Shown: positions 13,554 to 24,716 of the stretch, piece by piece
Layout: each line of letters begins with the position of its first letter
How positions within the stretch are numbered: the first letter of the stretch is position 1
From: Candidatus Peregrinibacteria bacterium
GTDB taxonomy: Bacteria > Patescibacteriota > Gracilibacteria > UBA1369 > PNNO01
Direction: 5' to 3'
Assembly: GCA_016928915.1 (NCBI GenBank)
Contig: JAFGJT010000009.1
Span: 124,347-188,346 of the forward strand
DNA: 64,000 bases
The notes under the pieces: generated by a model
What the model was told of the DNA's origin: nothing
Databases searched by the model: none
The model's input: the letters and a program-made list of their open reading frames with translations, nothing else
Program-made: the position numbers and the translations under genes

Positions 13554-15812
13554 ATGGCCGAAGATATAAAAACACAAACAGAGCCTGAGTCAAAAACCAT
13601 GATAACCGAAGAAGATGTACAGGTTCCGGAGTGGCTTGCCAAAAAAGAAGAACCCAAAAAAGAAGAGAAGAAACCGGATGCTTCGGCTCTTCCTGCATGG
13701 GTAAGCAGCGCCGCAAAGCATGAAGAAGTAAAAAAAACAGAACCTGTAGCAAAAAAAGAGCCGGAACCTAAAGCGGAAGAAAAAAAACAGGAAGCGCAAA
13801 AGAAAAATTCGATTTTTGACAATATTAAAAATTTCTTTACCGTTAGTGATCAGAACAGAGCAAAACTTGCCGAATCATCAGTTGCAAAAATAGAGAAGGC
13901 AAAGCAGGAGGGTAAAATAGAACAGCTTAATCCCGAAGAAAAACAAAATCTAATGGAAGCTGAAAAGCTTTATCAGGAAGGGATGGCCTCGGTAAGGGAT
14001 TTGATTGCGCCGTCTTCTATGCAGATTGATTATGACAAGATAAGGGTTGAGGGCATGACGGCCCAGAGTTTTTATGTATATGCTTATCCGCGATTTTTAG
14101 ATACGAACTGGCTTTCTCCGATAATTAATTTTGACGTTACAATGGATATGGCGCAGTTTATTTATCCAATTGATTCAGCCGCAATTATGCGTGTTTTAAA
14201 AAGAAAAGTTGCACAGATGCAGTCAGCGATTAGAATCGGCGAGGAGAAGGGCAACGTAAGAGATCCCGCTATAGAAACAGCGCTTCAGGATGCCGAGGAA
14301 CTAAGAACGGCCATTCAAAGGGGGCAGGAGAAATTTTTTCAGGTCGGTTTGTATTTTACTGTTTATTCCGATGATGAGAAAAAGCTTTCCAGAGTTTCAA
14401 AACAACTTGAAAGCCTGCTGGGCGGAAAGCTTATTTTGACAAAAAAAACCGAATACCAGACCGAACAGGCGTTTAATACAACTCTTCCTGTTTGTACTGA
14501 TGAACTTGAAGTTACATTAAATATGAACACTTCGCCTCTTTCAACTTTATTTCCGTTCAATTCATCGGAATTGACCTCAAATAAAGGTGTACTCTATGGG
14601 TTAAACAGACATAATGACAGTCTGATTATTTTTGACCGGTTTTCTTTGGAAAACGCCAATTCGGTTGTTTTTGCAAAATCCGGCGCAGGTAAATCTTATG
14701 CAGTTAAACTCGAAGTGCTCAGATCTCTTATGTTCGGCGTGGATGTTATTATAATTGATCCCGAAAATGAGTATGAAGCTCTTTGCGATACAGTGGGAGG
14801 TTCATATTTAAGAGTTTCTTTAAATGCCGACAGGCGTATTAATCCTTTTGATCTGCCGTCTCCTTTGAAGGACGAAATTGTGCAGCCCGGAGACCTTTTA
14901 AGAGCGAATATAATTACTCTTCACGGGTTGTTAAAAATTATGCTGGGAGGGGTTACGCCCCAGGAGGAAGCCATGTTGGACAAAGCGCTTACTGATGTAT
15001 ATGCGTTAAGAGGAATTACCATGGAGATTGAGGATCCGTCGTCTTTTCCACCTCCAACAATGGAAGATCTGTATGATATTTTGACTTCAATGGAGGGAGC
15101 AAGAAATCTTGCAACAAGGCTTGCAAAGTATACCAGCGGAACATATGCGGGTATTTTTAATAAACCAACCAATATTGATTTAACATCAGGTCTTGTTGTT
15201 TTCAGCATCAGGGATCTGGAAGATGCATTAAGACCGATTGCTATGTATATATTGCTAAATTTTATATGGAACAGAGTAAGAAGTACTCTTAAAAAGAGAA
15301 TTCTTGTTATAGATGAAGCCTGGTCTTTAATGCAGCATGAAGATTCGGCAAGGTTTTTATACGGTCTTGTTAAACGCGCAAGAAAATATTATCTGGGGGT
15401 CACAACCATTACGCAGGATGTTGAGGATTTCGTGCAAAATGCCTTCGGAAGGCCTATTATTACAAATTCGTCGCTTCAGCTTTTACTTAAACAGGCTCCG
15501 GCGGCTCTTGAAATGCTGCAGAAAATATTTAATTTAACTGAGGGTGAAAAATATATGCTTTTAAATTCCGGAATAGGACAGGGATTGTTTTTTGCCGGCA
15601 ACAAACATGTGGCTATTCAGGTTATTGCTTCATACGGGGAAGACAAGCTTGTTACAACAAATCCCGAGGAACTTTTAAGAGCAGAAGCTGAAAATGTTGA
15701 ATATGCAGCTGCAGAGACGGCAGCAACAGAAGCAACAGAAGAAGCTAAACCCGAAGAACCGGAAAGCGGCATTGATCTTGGACCGGCATCGGAAACTCCC
15801 GAAACCGTTTAA
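13554..15812 (+). CDS. VirB4/TraC-like type IV secretion ATPase with low-complexity Lys/Glu N-terminus
   Basis: Walker A AKSGAGKSYAVK, VIIIDPENEYEALC, Walker B ILVIDEAWSLM, ITQDVEDF: VirB4 family. Confidence 0.88.
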   Translation: MAEDIKTQTEPESKTMITEEDVQVPEWLAKKEEPKKEEKKPDASALPAWVSSAAKHEEVKKTEPVAKKEPEPKAEEKKQEAQKKNSIFDNIKNFFTVSDQNRAKLAESSVAKIEKAKQEGKIEQLNPEEKQNLMEAEKLYQEGMASVRDLIAPSSMQIDYDKIRVEGMTAQSFYVYAYPRFLDTNWLSPIINFDVTMDMAQFIYPIDSAAIMRVLKRKVAQMQSAIRIGEEKGNVRDPAIETALQDAEELRTAIQRGQEKFFQVGLYFTVYSDDEKKLSRVSKQLESLLGGKLILTKKTEYQTEQAFNTTLPVCTDELEVTLNMNTSPLSTLFPFNSSELTSNKGVLYGLNRHNDSLIIFDRFSLENANSVVFAKSGAGKSYAVKLEVLRSLMFGVDVIIIDPENEYEALCDTVGGSYLRVSLNADRRINPFDLPSPLKDEIVQPGDLLRANIITLHGLLKIMLGGVTPQEEAMLDKALTDVYALRGITMEIEDPSSFPPPTMEDLYDILTSMEGARNLATRLAKYTSGTYAGIFNKPTNIDLTSGLVVFSIRDLEDALRPIAMYILLNFIWNRVRSTLKKRILVIDEAWSLMQHEDSARFLYGLVKRARKYYLGVTTITQDVEDFVQNAFGRPIITNSSLQLLLKQAPAALEMLQKIFNLTEGEKYMLLNSGIGQGLFFAGNKHVAIQVIASYGEDKLVTTNPEELLRAEAENVEYAAAETAATEATEEAKPEEPESGIDLGPASETPETV

Positions 15813-17525
15813 TTACTTTAACAGCTCCATGGCTTTTTCGAGCTGTCTGTCAAAGTTATTTGCAATATCAGCATCTGATATTTGCACGGCGTAGTCGGGA
15901 GTAATCCCGGTTCCGTCAATATATGTTCCGGTGGGGGACGTCCATTTAGCAATGCTTAATTTTAATGCGGAATTATCGTAATAGGTGACTATTTCCTGTA
16001 TTTTGCCTTTTCCGTAAGTAACAGATCCCACAATCTTTGATTTATTGACATCTTTTAATGCCAGTGCGGCTATTTCGGAAGCTGACGCTGTTCCTTCGTT
16101 TATTAAAACGACCGTCTGATATTTGTTGAGTTCGCCTGGCCCGTAAGATTTATCTGCTTCTTTTGAACCGTCGGCAAAAATCAAATGTGCAAAGACCGTT
16201 TTTTCAGGCAAAAAATGAGACACAAGGTCCTGAGCGCTTGATAAATATCCACCAGGATTGTTTCTTAAATCAAGAATCAGAGCTTTTGGGTTCTGGTCAG
16301 TGAGTTTTTTTAGTTCTGAAACAAACTGTTCATGTGAATTCCCCGTAAATTGGTAATAATGTATAATTCCGATGCCGTTTTTAAGTTCTCCTTCAACATA
16401 AGGAACTTCTATTTGGCTGCGAATCACGCTGACTTCAAAAATATAATTGTCTCGTTTAAGTTTTAACTTAACAGAAGATCCGGCCGGTCCGCGCAGCATT
16501 GCAACCACCTCGGTAAGATTCATCTGTTCAATTGAAACATTGTCAATTTCCAGGATAATATCCCCGGGCTTAATATCGGCTTTTTCCGCCGGAGAACCTT
16601 TTAGGGGCGTAACGATAACCAGATCGCCGTTTTCCTCATTTAAATAAATGCCTATACCTTCAAAAGACCCATCAAGAGATTCTTGATAAGAAATGGAATC
16701 ATTCGGTTCAAAATAAACACTGTGCGGATCCCCAAGTTTTGCAACCATACCGTCAATCGCACCGTAAATCAGAGAATTTTTATCAATTTCATCTTTGCTT
16801 ATGTATTCGGTGGTAATTTTATTCCATACATCTAGAAATATGCTATAGGTTTCCTGATTTTCAATATCAGAGTAATACTGCTCAAAATAAATTATTCCGA
16901 TATCAGGCAGATATTCGATATTTTTATGGACATTTAAAAGTATATGTACGGCTTCTCCTCTTGTTAAAAGGTCGTTCGGATGAAGATAACCCGTTTTATA
17001 ATCACTGAAAAGCTGCATATTGTATGCGGTTTGCACCAGCCCCGCGTAGGGAACGGAAGAATTGATATCTTTATAGCCGAATGTTGATTCTGCTATATCG
17101 GCATATTCAAGTTCGTAAATATAAAAAATTTTCTTTAACCCCTCAAGTCTCGTTATGTGGCTTTCAGAATCGAAATACGGATTATATTCATTGCAATTAA
17201 TCAGGTTCAATTCAAGAGCTTTTTCAACATAAGGTACAAACCATTCATCGCCGTTAATATTTAAACATGGAGTATCATTTATAAATGTTGAATAAGGCTG
17301 GAACCCCGCGCTGCCAAGCAGTAATTTATAAAATTCCGCATTTGTAACGGGAACTGAAGGGTTAAAATTGTCTCTGTCAGTTGAGAGGATTGGGAAATCT
17401 TCTGAAAAATACTCTACAGCCTCATAGTATAAGCTGTCTGACGGCACATCCTGAAATGCAGCATAAGCTGTATGTGAAAAAAACGATATAACCGCCATTG
17501 ATGAAGCGAAAATTTTTTTATTCAT
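15813..17525 (-). CDS. S41 C-terminal processing peptidase with N-terminal SLH-like repeats and PDZ domain
   Basis: Signal peptide; SLH-like FQDVPSDSLYYEAVEYF and GYLHPNDLLTRGEAVHIL; PDZ GSPAEKADIKPGDIILEID; S41 NEGTASASEIAALALKD (Ser) and GSVTYGKGKIQ (Lys). Confidence 0.92.
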   Translation of the reverse strand: MNKKIFASSMAVISFFSHTAYAAFQDVPSDSLYYEAVEYFSEDFPILSTDRDNFNPSVPVTNAEFYKLLLGSAGFQPYSTFINDTPCLNINGDEWFVPYVEKALELNLINCNEYNPYFDSESHITRLEGLKKIFYIYELEYADIAESTFGYKDINSSVPYAGLVQTAYNMQLFSDYKTGYLHPNDLLTRGEAVHILLNVHKNIEYLPDIGIIYFEQYYSDIENQETYSIFLDVWNKITTEYISKDEIDKNSLIYGAIDGMVAKLGDPHSVYFEPNDSISYQESLDGSFEGIGIYLNEENGDLVIVTPLKGSPAEKADIKPGDIILEIDNVSIEQMNLTEVVAMLRGPAGSSVKLKLKRDNYIFEVSVIRSQIEVPYVEGELKNGIGIIHYYQFTGNSHEQFVSELKKLTDQNPKALILDLRNNPGGYLSSAQDLVSHFLPEKTVFAHLIFADGSKEADKSYGPGELNKYQTVVLINEGTASASEIAALALKDVNKSKIVGSVTYGKGKIQEIVTYYDNSALKLSIAKWTSPTGTYIDGTGITPDYAVQISDADIANNFDRQLEKAMELLK

Positions 17526-17597
17526 AATTTATTTTAGAAATTTTAATCAGTATATTTGAAATTGTCCTTAAAATCAGCTTTTTTATTTGCGCTTTTG

Positions 17598-17626
17598 TTT
17601 ACAGAGAGCAAAAAAAATGCTATAAT
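17598..17626 (+). promoter_or_regulatory. Sigma70-like promoter of the FecR-like gene
   Basis: TTTACA (17598-17603), 17-nt spacer, TATAAT (17621-17626). Confidence 0.65.
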
Positions 17627-17644
17627 AATAAGAAAATTTAATAT

Positions 17645-20161
17645 ATGCAAATGGCAAAAACCATCAAAGATGAAGCAAATAAACTGCACTTGTTTATTTT
17701 TGCTCCCAAACAGAATAAATCTGTTGCAGGAATGATAATAAAAAATTTATTTTTGGGCTTAATCGGTTTTGCTATATGTGCCTTAACTTTATACGCCGAT
17801 AACACGGCAATTTTAAAAAGTTATGGCGACAAACCCCTGGTGCCTCTTCTTAAAACTGGCAATGAATCGGTTTTGGTATCAGATACTGCGGGCCAAAAAA
17901 CAGTTGTCGGTGAGTACGAATTGAAAGCAGGAAATACTATTTCCACAGGAGCCAGCAAAAACGTTTTTATTATACTGCCTGAGAATGCCGTTTTAAGACT
18001 TGATGCTGATACTGATCTGCAAATGACGGAAATGAGCATCGATAAAATCGATAAAAAAGAATACCGGTTTTTATTGGAAAAAGGAAAAGCATGGGTAAAT
18101 ACGAAATATGATGATATAAATTTAATTTTGAATACCGAATATTTGACTTTGGAGCCAAGGAGAGCTTCTTTTAATGTTAGTTATAACGGGGAGTCCGCAA
18201 GTGTCTTCGCATATCAGAATGATGTGAATGTGAAAATAATTTTCAGTAATGAAGAAATTAATAGTTTTTGGCTGGCCGAGGGGAATAGTGTGCAAATTTT
18301 AAATTCTAAGATTATTCAGAAATATGAAACGATAAAAAAACTTTTGTATTCAAAACTCACAAAAGAATTTAATTACGGGCGAATGAGCCAGCAGGCTTTG
18401 CAAGCCGATCCGTGGATTCAAAATCAGATAAATTCAGACAATGAATATGCAAAAACCTTACAGAGTAATTATTATGCATCAATACGCGAATCCGGGCTTA
18501 AATCTGTTTCCGTAGGATCGATAGGATATGAATTTAAAAACATTGTTCTGGATTTGCGGACAATTTTAACCCTTACAGAAAGCAAGAAAATTGTTCATGT
18601 GGTTGATGCTTTGTTTGAAAATTTGAATGATTCAAAATATCTTTTTATACAGAACAATAATGTTGATGCAAATATCAGGCTTTCAATTTTCAAGGAAGAT
18701 ATTCTGCTTAATCAATTCGTTGATAATGACTATTTTACCGGGGAATTGTATTCAAGACTTAAAGCGGAATTTTATAAAGCTCTTGTATTAAATCCGTCCG
18801 ATAATCTTTATCCGGTTAAAAACGAGGTGCTTGATCAAATTTTAAAATCTCCGCCATTTAAATCCGAACCGCCCGCTTTTAAATTTCAGATTTTAACTGA
18901 CAGGTTAAATGATGTGAGCAGCGGTGTATCGGTCAATCCCGAAGCGTCTCTGCAGGTATTTAGAAGTTATTTCAAAAATTATAGAGGATATATTGATCAG
19001 TATAAAAATAACCTTAAAAGTATTTCGGATGAAATTAAAAGACAAAATATTTTGGTTGATAATATAATTTCAAAATATCCGAGGCTTTTTAATCTCGAGA
19101 TCATTCAAAACAAGCAGCTTATGGAAGAAGATTATATAAATACTTTACAGGGGGAGAACGACAAAAAAGAACAAAGGCAGACATTTATAAGTAATAAAAT
19201 CGATCTGTTAAGCAGAATAAAATTTTTCTTGTTTGACAACGTGATTTCTCTTGAAGACGCAAGGCAGACTGTTTTTGCGCTTATAGAGGATATCGAGGAG
19301 ATGAAAAAAGAAACTCTTGATGTAGCTGCCGTGAACGAACTTTTTAATAAAAGATTAAGTGACTTTGGTATTTTTTGGCAGTATTTAAATTCTCCTGAAT
19401 ATTCAACAACCCCGCTGCACGGAGCTTCCCACGAACAGCGTTATGAAGCGTTTAAAAAAGTTCATGCCGAGTATGTGTCTTTTCAGGAGGTGCAGAATGA
19501 AATATTAGGTTCGGGCGAAGCCGAAGAGGCAAAAACCGTGGAAAACATTTTAGTTGACGCGGAAAAATCGCTAAACGACGCATCAATACGTGATGTGGAA
19601 TTTGGATTTTATAATGATGTAAATCAAACCCGCATACCCCTTCTTAAGGCAAGGGCAAGCGGTATTGAATTCAGAGGGACTTATGACTGGGAAAAGAAGC
19701 TACTTGCAAATATTATGGTCGGAGACAAACTTATTTCAACTGACGGCATAAAACTTGAAAATGTTAATAAATTTATCGTGCAGACAATTACAGCTCAGAA
19801 CCAGATAATCACCGTGCAGCCTACAACTCCATCCCAGCAGCAAGCAGAAGATCCTCAGGGAACTCTAAAAAATGCCGCAAAAGTTTTTGTTGCGGAAAAA
19901 TTTTCCAAATCGGGAATGGTGATTACAAAAGACTCCGTAATCATAAAAGATTTTGATAATGGAGAATATGAAGTTAACGATGTATATTATTCAGAGAATA
20001 AAAACTGTGTTTTTTCTTTTATTTATAAATCAAAAGAAGATAAAATTTTAGATCTTGCCATTCAGACCGACGCAGGATTAAAGCAGGTTACGGATACTTT
20101 TGTTTCAACATTTTTAAAGCCTGTTGTATTAAAGATTTACGAAGAAGCTAAAATATCCTGA
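17645..20161 (+). CDS. Large secreted/membrane protein with FecR-like domain, function unknown
   Basis: N-terminal TM (IIKNLFLGLIGFAICALTLY) followed by FecR-like segment (LKAGNTISTGASKNVFIILPENAVLRLDADTDLQM...FLLEKGKAWVNTKY); remainder helical. Ends in TGA. Confidence 0.75.
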   Translation: MQMAKTIKDEANKLHLFIFAPKQNKSVAGMIIKNLFLGLIGFAICALTLYADNTAILKSYGDKPLVPLLKTGNESVLVSDTAGQKTVVGEYELKAGNTISTGASKNVFIILPENAVLRLDADTDLQMTEMSIDKIDKKEYRFLLEKGKAWVNTKYDDINLILNTEYLTLEPRRASFNVSYNGESASVFAYQNDVNVKIIFSNEEINSFWLAEGNSVQILNSKIIQKYETIKKLLYSKLTKEFNYGRMSQQALQADPWIQNQINSDNEYAKTLQSNYYASIRESGLKSVSVGSIGYEFKNIVLDLRTILTLTESKKIVHVVDALFENLNDSKYLFIQNNNVDANIRLSIFKEDILLNQFVDNDYFTGELYSRLKAEFYKALVLNPSDNLYPVKNEVLDQILKSPPFKSEPPAFKFQILTDRLNDVSSGVSVNPEASLQVFRSYFKNYRGYIDQYKNNLKSISDEIKRQNILVDNIISKYPRLFNLEIIQNKQLMEEDYINTLQGENDKKEQRQTFISNKIDLLSRIKFFLFDNVISLEDARQTVFALIEDIEEMKKETLDVAAVNELFNKRLSDFGIFWQYLNSPEYSTTPLHGASHEQRYEAFKKVHAEYVSFQEVQNEILGSGEAEEAKTVENILVDAEKSLNDASIRDVEFGFYNDVNQTRIPLLKARASGIEFRGTYDWEKKLLANIMVGDKLISTDGIKLENVNKFIVQTITAQNQIITVQPTTPSQQQAEDPQGTLKNAAKVFVAEKFSKSGMVITKDSVIIKDFDNGEYEVNDVYYSENKNCVFSFIYKSKEDKILDLAIQTDAGLKQVTDTFVSTFLKPVVLKIYEEAKIS

Positions 20162-20238
20162 CAAATTTTTTAAATTGTGCTAAATTCTTTCTGCTAAGCT
20201 TTTTATATGCAAGCATTTTATTATTAACGAAAGTTTAA

Positions 20239-22155
<1,917 letters not shown>

Positions 22156-22171
22156 TAAATTAAAATATGCA

Positions 22172-22182
22172 GAAAGGGGGTG
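22172..22182 (+). promoter_or_regulatory. Extended Shine-Dalgarno sequence of rpsU
   Basis: GAAAGGGGGTG can pair over 11 consecutive positions (one G-U) with the 3' end CACCTCCTTTC of the 16S in this window; 7-nt spacing to ATG. Confidence 0.8.
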
Positions 22183-22189
22183 TTAACAA

Positions 22190-22393
22190 ATGATTACAGT
22201 TGTAAAAAACGATAAGGAATCTGTTGATCGTGTAATATCCAGATTCAATAAAAAGGTACAGGCTTCAAGAATTTTGCTTGTTGCGCGCGGAAAAAGATAC
22301 AGACAGAAACCCCTGAAAAAAAGGCTACAGAGAAAACGGGCCATTATGAGAGAACATTACCGCACGCAAAGAGAAAAAAAGCGTTTTGTCTAA
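22190..22393 (+). CDS. rpsU: Ribosomal protein bS21
   Basis: MITVVKNDKESVDRVISRFNKKVQASRIL...KKRLQRKRAIMREHYRTQREKKRFV. Confidence 0.93.
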   Translation: MITVVKNDKESVDRVISRFNKKVQASRILLVARGKRYRQKPLKKRLQRKRAIMREHYRTQREKKRFV

Positions 22394-22405
22394 CGAAAGT
22401 TTAAG

Positions 22406-22433
22406 CCGCATTAATACCAAATGCGGTTTTTTT
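22406..22433 (+). terminator. Intrinsic terminator after rpsU
   Basis: CCGCATT (22406-22412) / AATGCGG (22420-22426) stem followed by a 7-T run. Confidence 0.85.
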
Positions 22434-22444
22434 GTATTTTATAT

Positions 22445-23284
22445 ATGATTATAAAAGAAGCTATACAAGCAGGACATGCAATCGTTAACAACAGTTTGGT
22501 TGTAAACATGATCCTTTCACATGTGATTAAGAAAGAAAAATCATATTTGATTTCTCATTCTGAAGAAAGACTTGAAAATATAGAGTATAAACGGTTTGTT
22601 TCTTTGCTTCACAGAATTCAAACCGGAGAACCTGCTGCTTATATTATCGGGAAAAAAGAATTTTTTTATATTGATTTTTTTGTGGATAAAAATGTTTTGA
22701 TTCCGCGGCCTGAAACAGAGCATCTTGTTGAGGAAATCATAGGGCTGGTTAAGCGGAATTTTGGTAACAGGAGGGTTAGAATTTTGGACATGGGCACCGG
22801 CAGCGGAAATATTGCGGTAAGTCTTGCCTTGAATATTAAAAATTCGTTGATAACCGCCGCGGACGTCAGTAAACCGGCGCTTGCGGTTGCAAAAAAAAAT
22901 ATCAAACGTCATATGCTTGAAGACAAAATAAAGCTAGTTTATTCCGATCTTTTGAACGAAATTAATGACGAATTCGATATTATTGTGGCAAATTTGCCTT
23001 ATATAGGGCGTACAGAAAACAATTTTATTGCAAAGGAGGTTGAAAATAATGAGCCTCATTTGGCTTTGTTTGGAGGTGCGAACGGTTTGGAATTATATGC
23101 AAAATTGTTTACGCAGATACGAAAAAAAAATTGTGTAACAGGTTATCTTTTGGGAGAAATAGGATTCTCGCAAAAAAAAGGTCTGAATATCCTTTTAAAA
23201 AAACATTTTCCTTTGTTTAATTACCGTGTATCTAAGGATTTGGCTGGCTTTGACAGATATTTCGTTGTAAATTGTTATAAATAA
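22445..23284 (+). CDS. prmC: Peptide chain release factor N5-glutamine methyltransferase
   Basis: [35 protein letters not shown] (NPPY-type motif). Start at 22445, because the ORF-track start at 22421 lies inside the terminator hairpin. Confidence 0.9.
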   Translation: MIIKEAIQAGHAIVNNSLVVNMILSHVIKKEKSYLISHSEERLENIEYKRFVSLLHRIQTGEPAAYIIGKKEFFYIDFFVDKNVLIPRPETEHLVEEIIGLVKRNFGNRRVRILDMGTGSGNIAVSLALNIKNSLITAADVSKPALAVAKKNIKRHMLEDKIKLVYSDLLNEINDEFDIIVANLPYIGRTENNFIAKEVENNEPHLALFGGANGLELYAKLFTQIRKKNCVTGYLLGEIGFSQKKGLNILLKKHFPLFNYRVSKDLAGFDRYFVVNCYK

Positions 23285-23295
23285 ATATTTTAATT

Positions 23296-24369
23296 ATGAT
23301 TGATAAAATAAACAAAATTATCGACGAGTACAGGGAAATCCAGGCGAAATTATCAGAGCCAGACGTGGTTAATAATATGGGGCGCTTTAAGCTTCTCTCA
23401 AAGCAGTTAAAGATGCTTGAAAATGCCTATGTTCTAGGTGTTAAGTACGTAAAAGCCGTAAATGAGATTAAAGAAGCTGAAGAAATTTTAAATAAAGAAA
23501 AGGATAAAGATTTTGTCGAACTGGCAAAAGAGCAGCATGATTCGGCAAAAATTATTAAGGCGGAGCTTGAGGAAAAATTAAAAATCGAACTTCTTCCGAA
23601 AGATCCTAATGATGGCAAGGACTGTCTTGTTGAAATCAGGGCCGGCGCGGGAGGAGACGAAGCTTCTTTATTTGCCGGAGAACTTGCAAGAATGTATATC
23701 AAATGGGGTGAAAATCACCGGTATAAGTCCGAAATAATTGAACAGCATGAGGGCACCACGGGAGGTTTTAAAGAAGTAATATTCAAACTGGAGGGGGATG
23801 GCGCTTACGGCAAAATGAAGTACGAAAGCGGTGTTCATAGAGTTCAGAGAGTACCGGTTACCGAAGGGTCCGGAAGAATTCACACATCCACTGTCACCTG
23901 TGCTGTATTGCCTGTTATTGAAGATGTTGAAATGGAAATTAATCCTTCTGATCTTAAGATTGATGTATTCAGAGCGGGCGGTCACGGAGGTCAAAATGTA
24001 AATAAAGTAGAATCAGCGGTCAGAATTACACACATTCCCTCAGGGCTTGTTGTTACATGCAGAGATGAAAGATCCCAGCTTAAAAATAAAGATAAGGCCA
24101 TGGGCGTCTTAAGATCGCGTTTATATCAGATGGATCAGGAAAAAAAACAGAAAGAGCATAGCGAGGCAAGGCTTTCTCAGATCGGGACGGGAGACAGGTC
24201 GGAAAAAATACGCACTTATAATTTTCCGCAGGACAGAGTTACGGACCACAGAATTAAAGCAAGCTGGAGCAATCTTCCCTCAATTATGGAGGGCGAGATT
24301 GATGATATGCTGGAAAAGCTTATTCTCGAGGACCAGGCTCAAAAACTTCTGCAGCTTGCTAAAAATTAA
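23296..24369 (+). CDS. prfA: Peptide chain release factor 1
   Basis: [39 protein letters not shown] (GGQ motif); next to prmC. Confidence 0.97.
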   Translation: MIDKINKIIDEYREIQAKLSEPDVVNNMGRFKLLSKQLKMLENAYVLGVKYVKAVNEIKEAEEILNKEKDKDFVELAKEQHDSAKIIKAELEEKLKIELLPKDPNDGKDCLVEIRAGAGGDEASLFAGELARMYIKWGENHRYKSEIIEQHEGTTGGFKEVIFKLEGDGAYGKMKYESGVHRVQRVPVTEGSGRIHTSTVTCAVLPVIEDVEMEINPSDLKIDVFRAGGHGGQNVNKVESAVRITHIPSGLVVTCRDERSQLKNKDKAMGVLRSRLYQMDQEKKQKEHSEARLSQIGTGDRSEKIRTYNFPQDRVTDHRIKASWSNLPSIMEGEIDDMLEKLILEDQAQKLLQLAKN

Positions 24370-24373
24370 ATTT

Positions 24374-24589
24374 TTATTTAATTATGGCAGGCGGAATTGG
24401 ATTTGAATCAAAAAGCCATGTTCTTGCTGGAGGAAACGGATTTGCATCCATCACATATGATCCGAAAATTGTTGTTTTTAAATCTTGGATCATTACATAA
24501 ATTTGTGTTTGTAATACTAGAACTATTGCTACCAGCGCAATCAAAACCAGCATTACAATCCATAATTTTTTATTGTTTTGTTTTTCCAT
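24374..24589 (-). CDS. Small single-TM protein, unknown function
   Basis: 71 aa ORF filling the gap between prfA and the next gene; KKLWIVMLVLIALVAIVLVLQ TM helix. Confidence 0.4.
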   Translation of the reverse strand: MEKQNNKKLWIVMLVLIALVAIVLVLQTQIYVMIQDLKTTIFGSYVMDANPFPPARTWLFDSNPIPPAIIK

Positions 24590-24716
24590 CGTTTTACTTT
24601 ATTATATTTTTTTATTTTGATACGCATTAATTATAAAATATAATATTTACTATGTCAACTTGTTTGTTAACAATCTTCACAGTAAATTAAATAAAAATCA
24701 GCTAAGAACTTCCGGA

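Noticed and set aside
13496-13822. Phe/Ser-rich minus-strand ORFs
   Set aside because: Antisense to the Lys/Glu-rich N-terminus of the VirB4-like protein.
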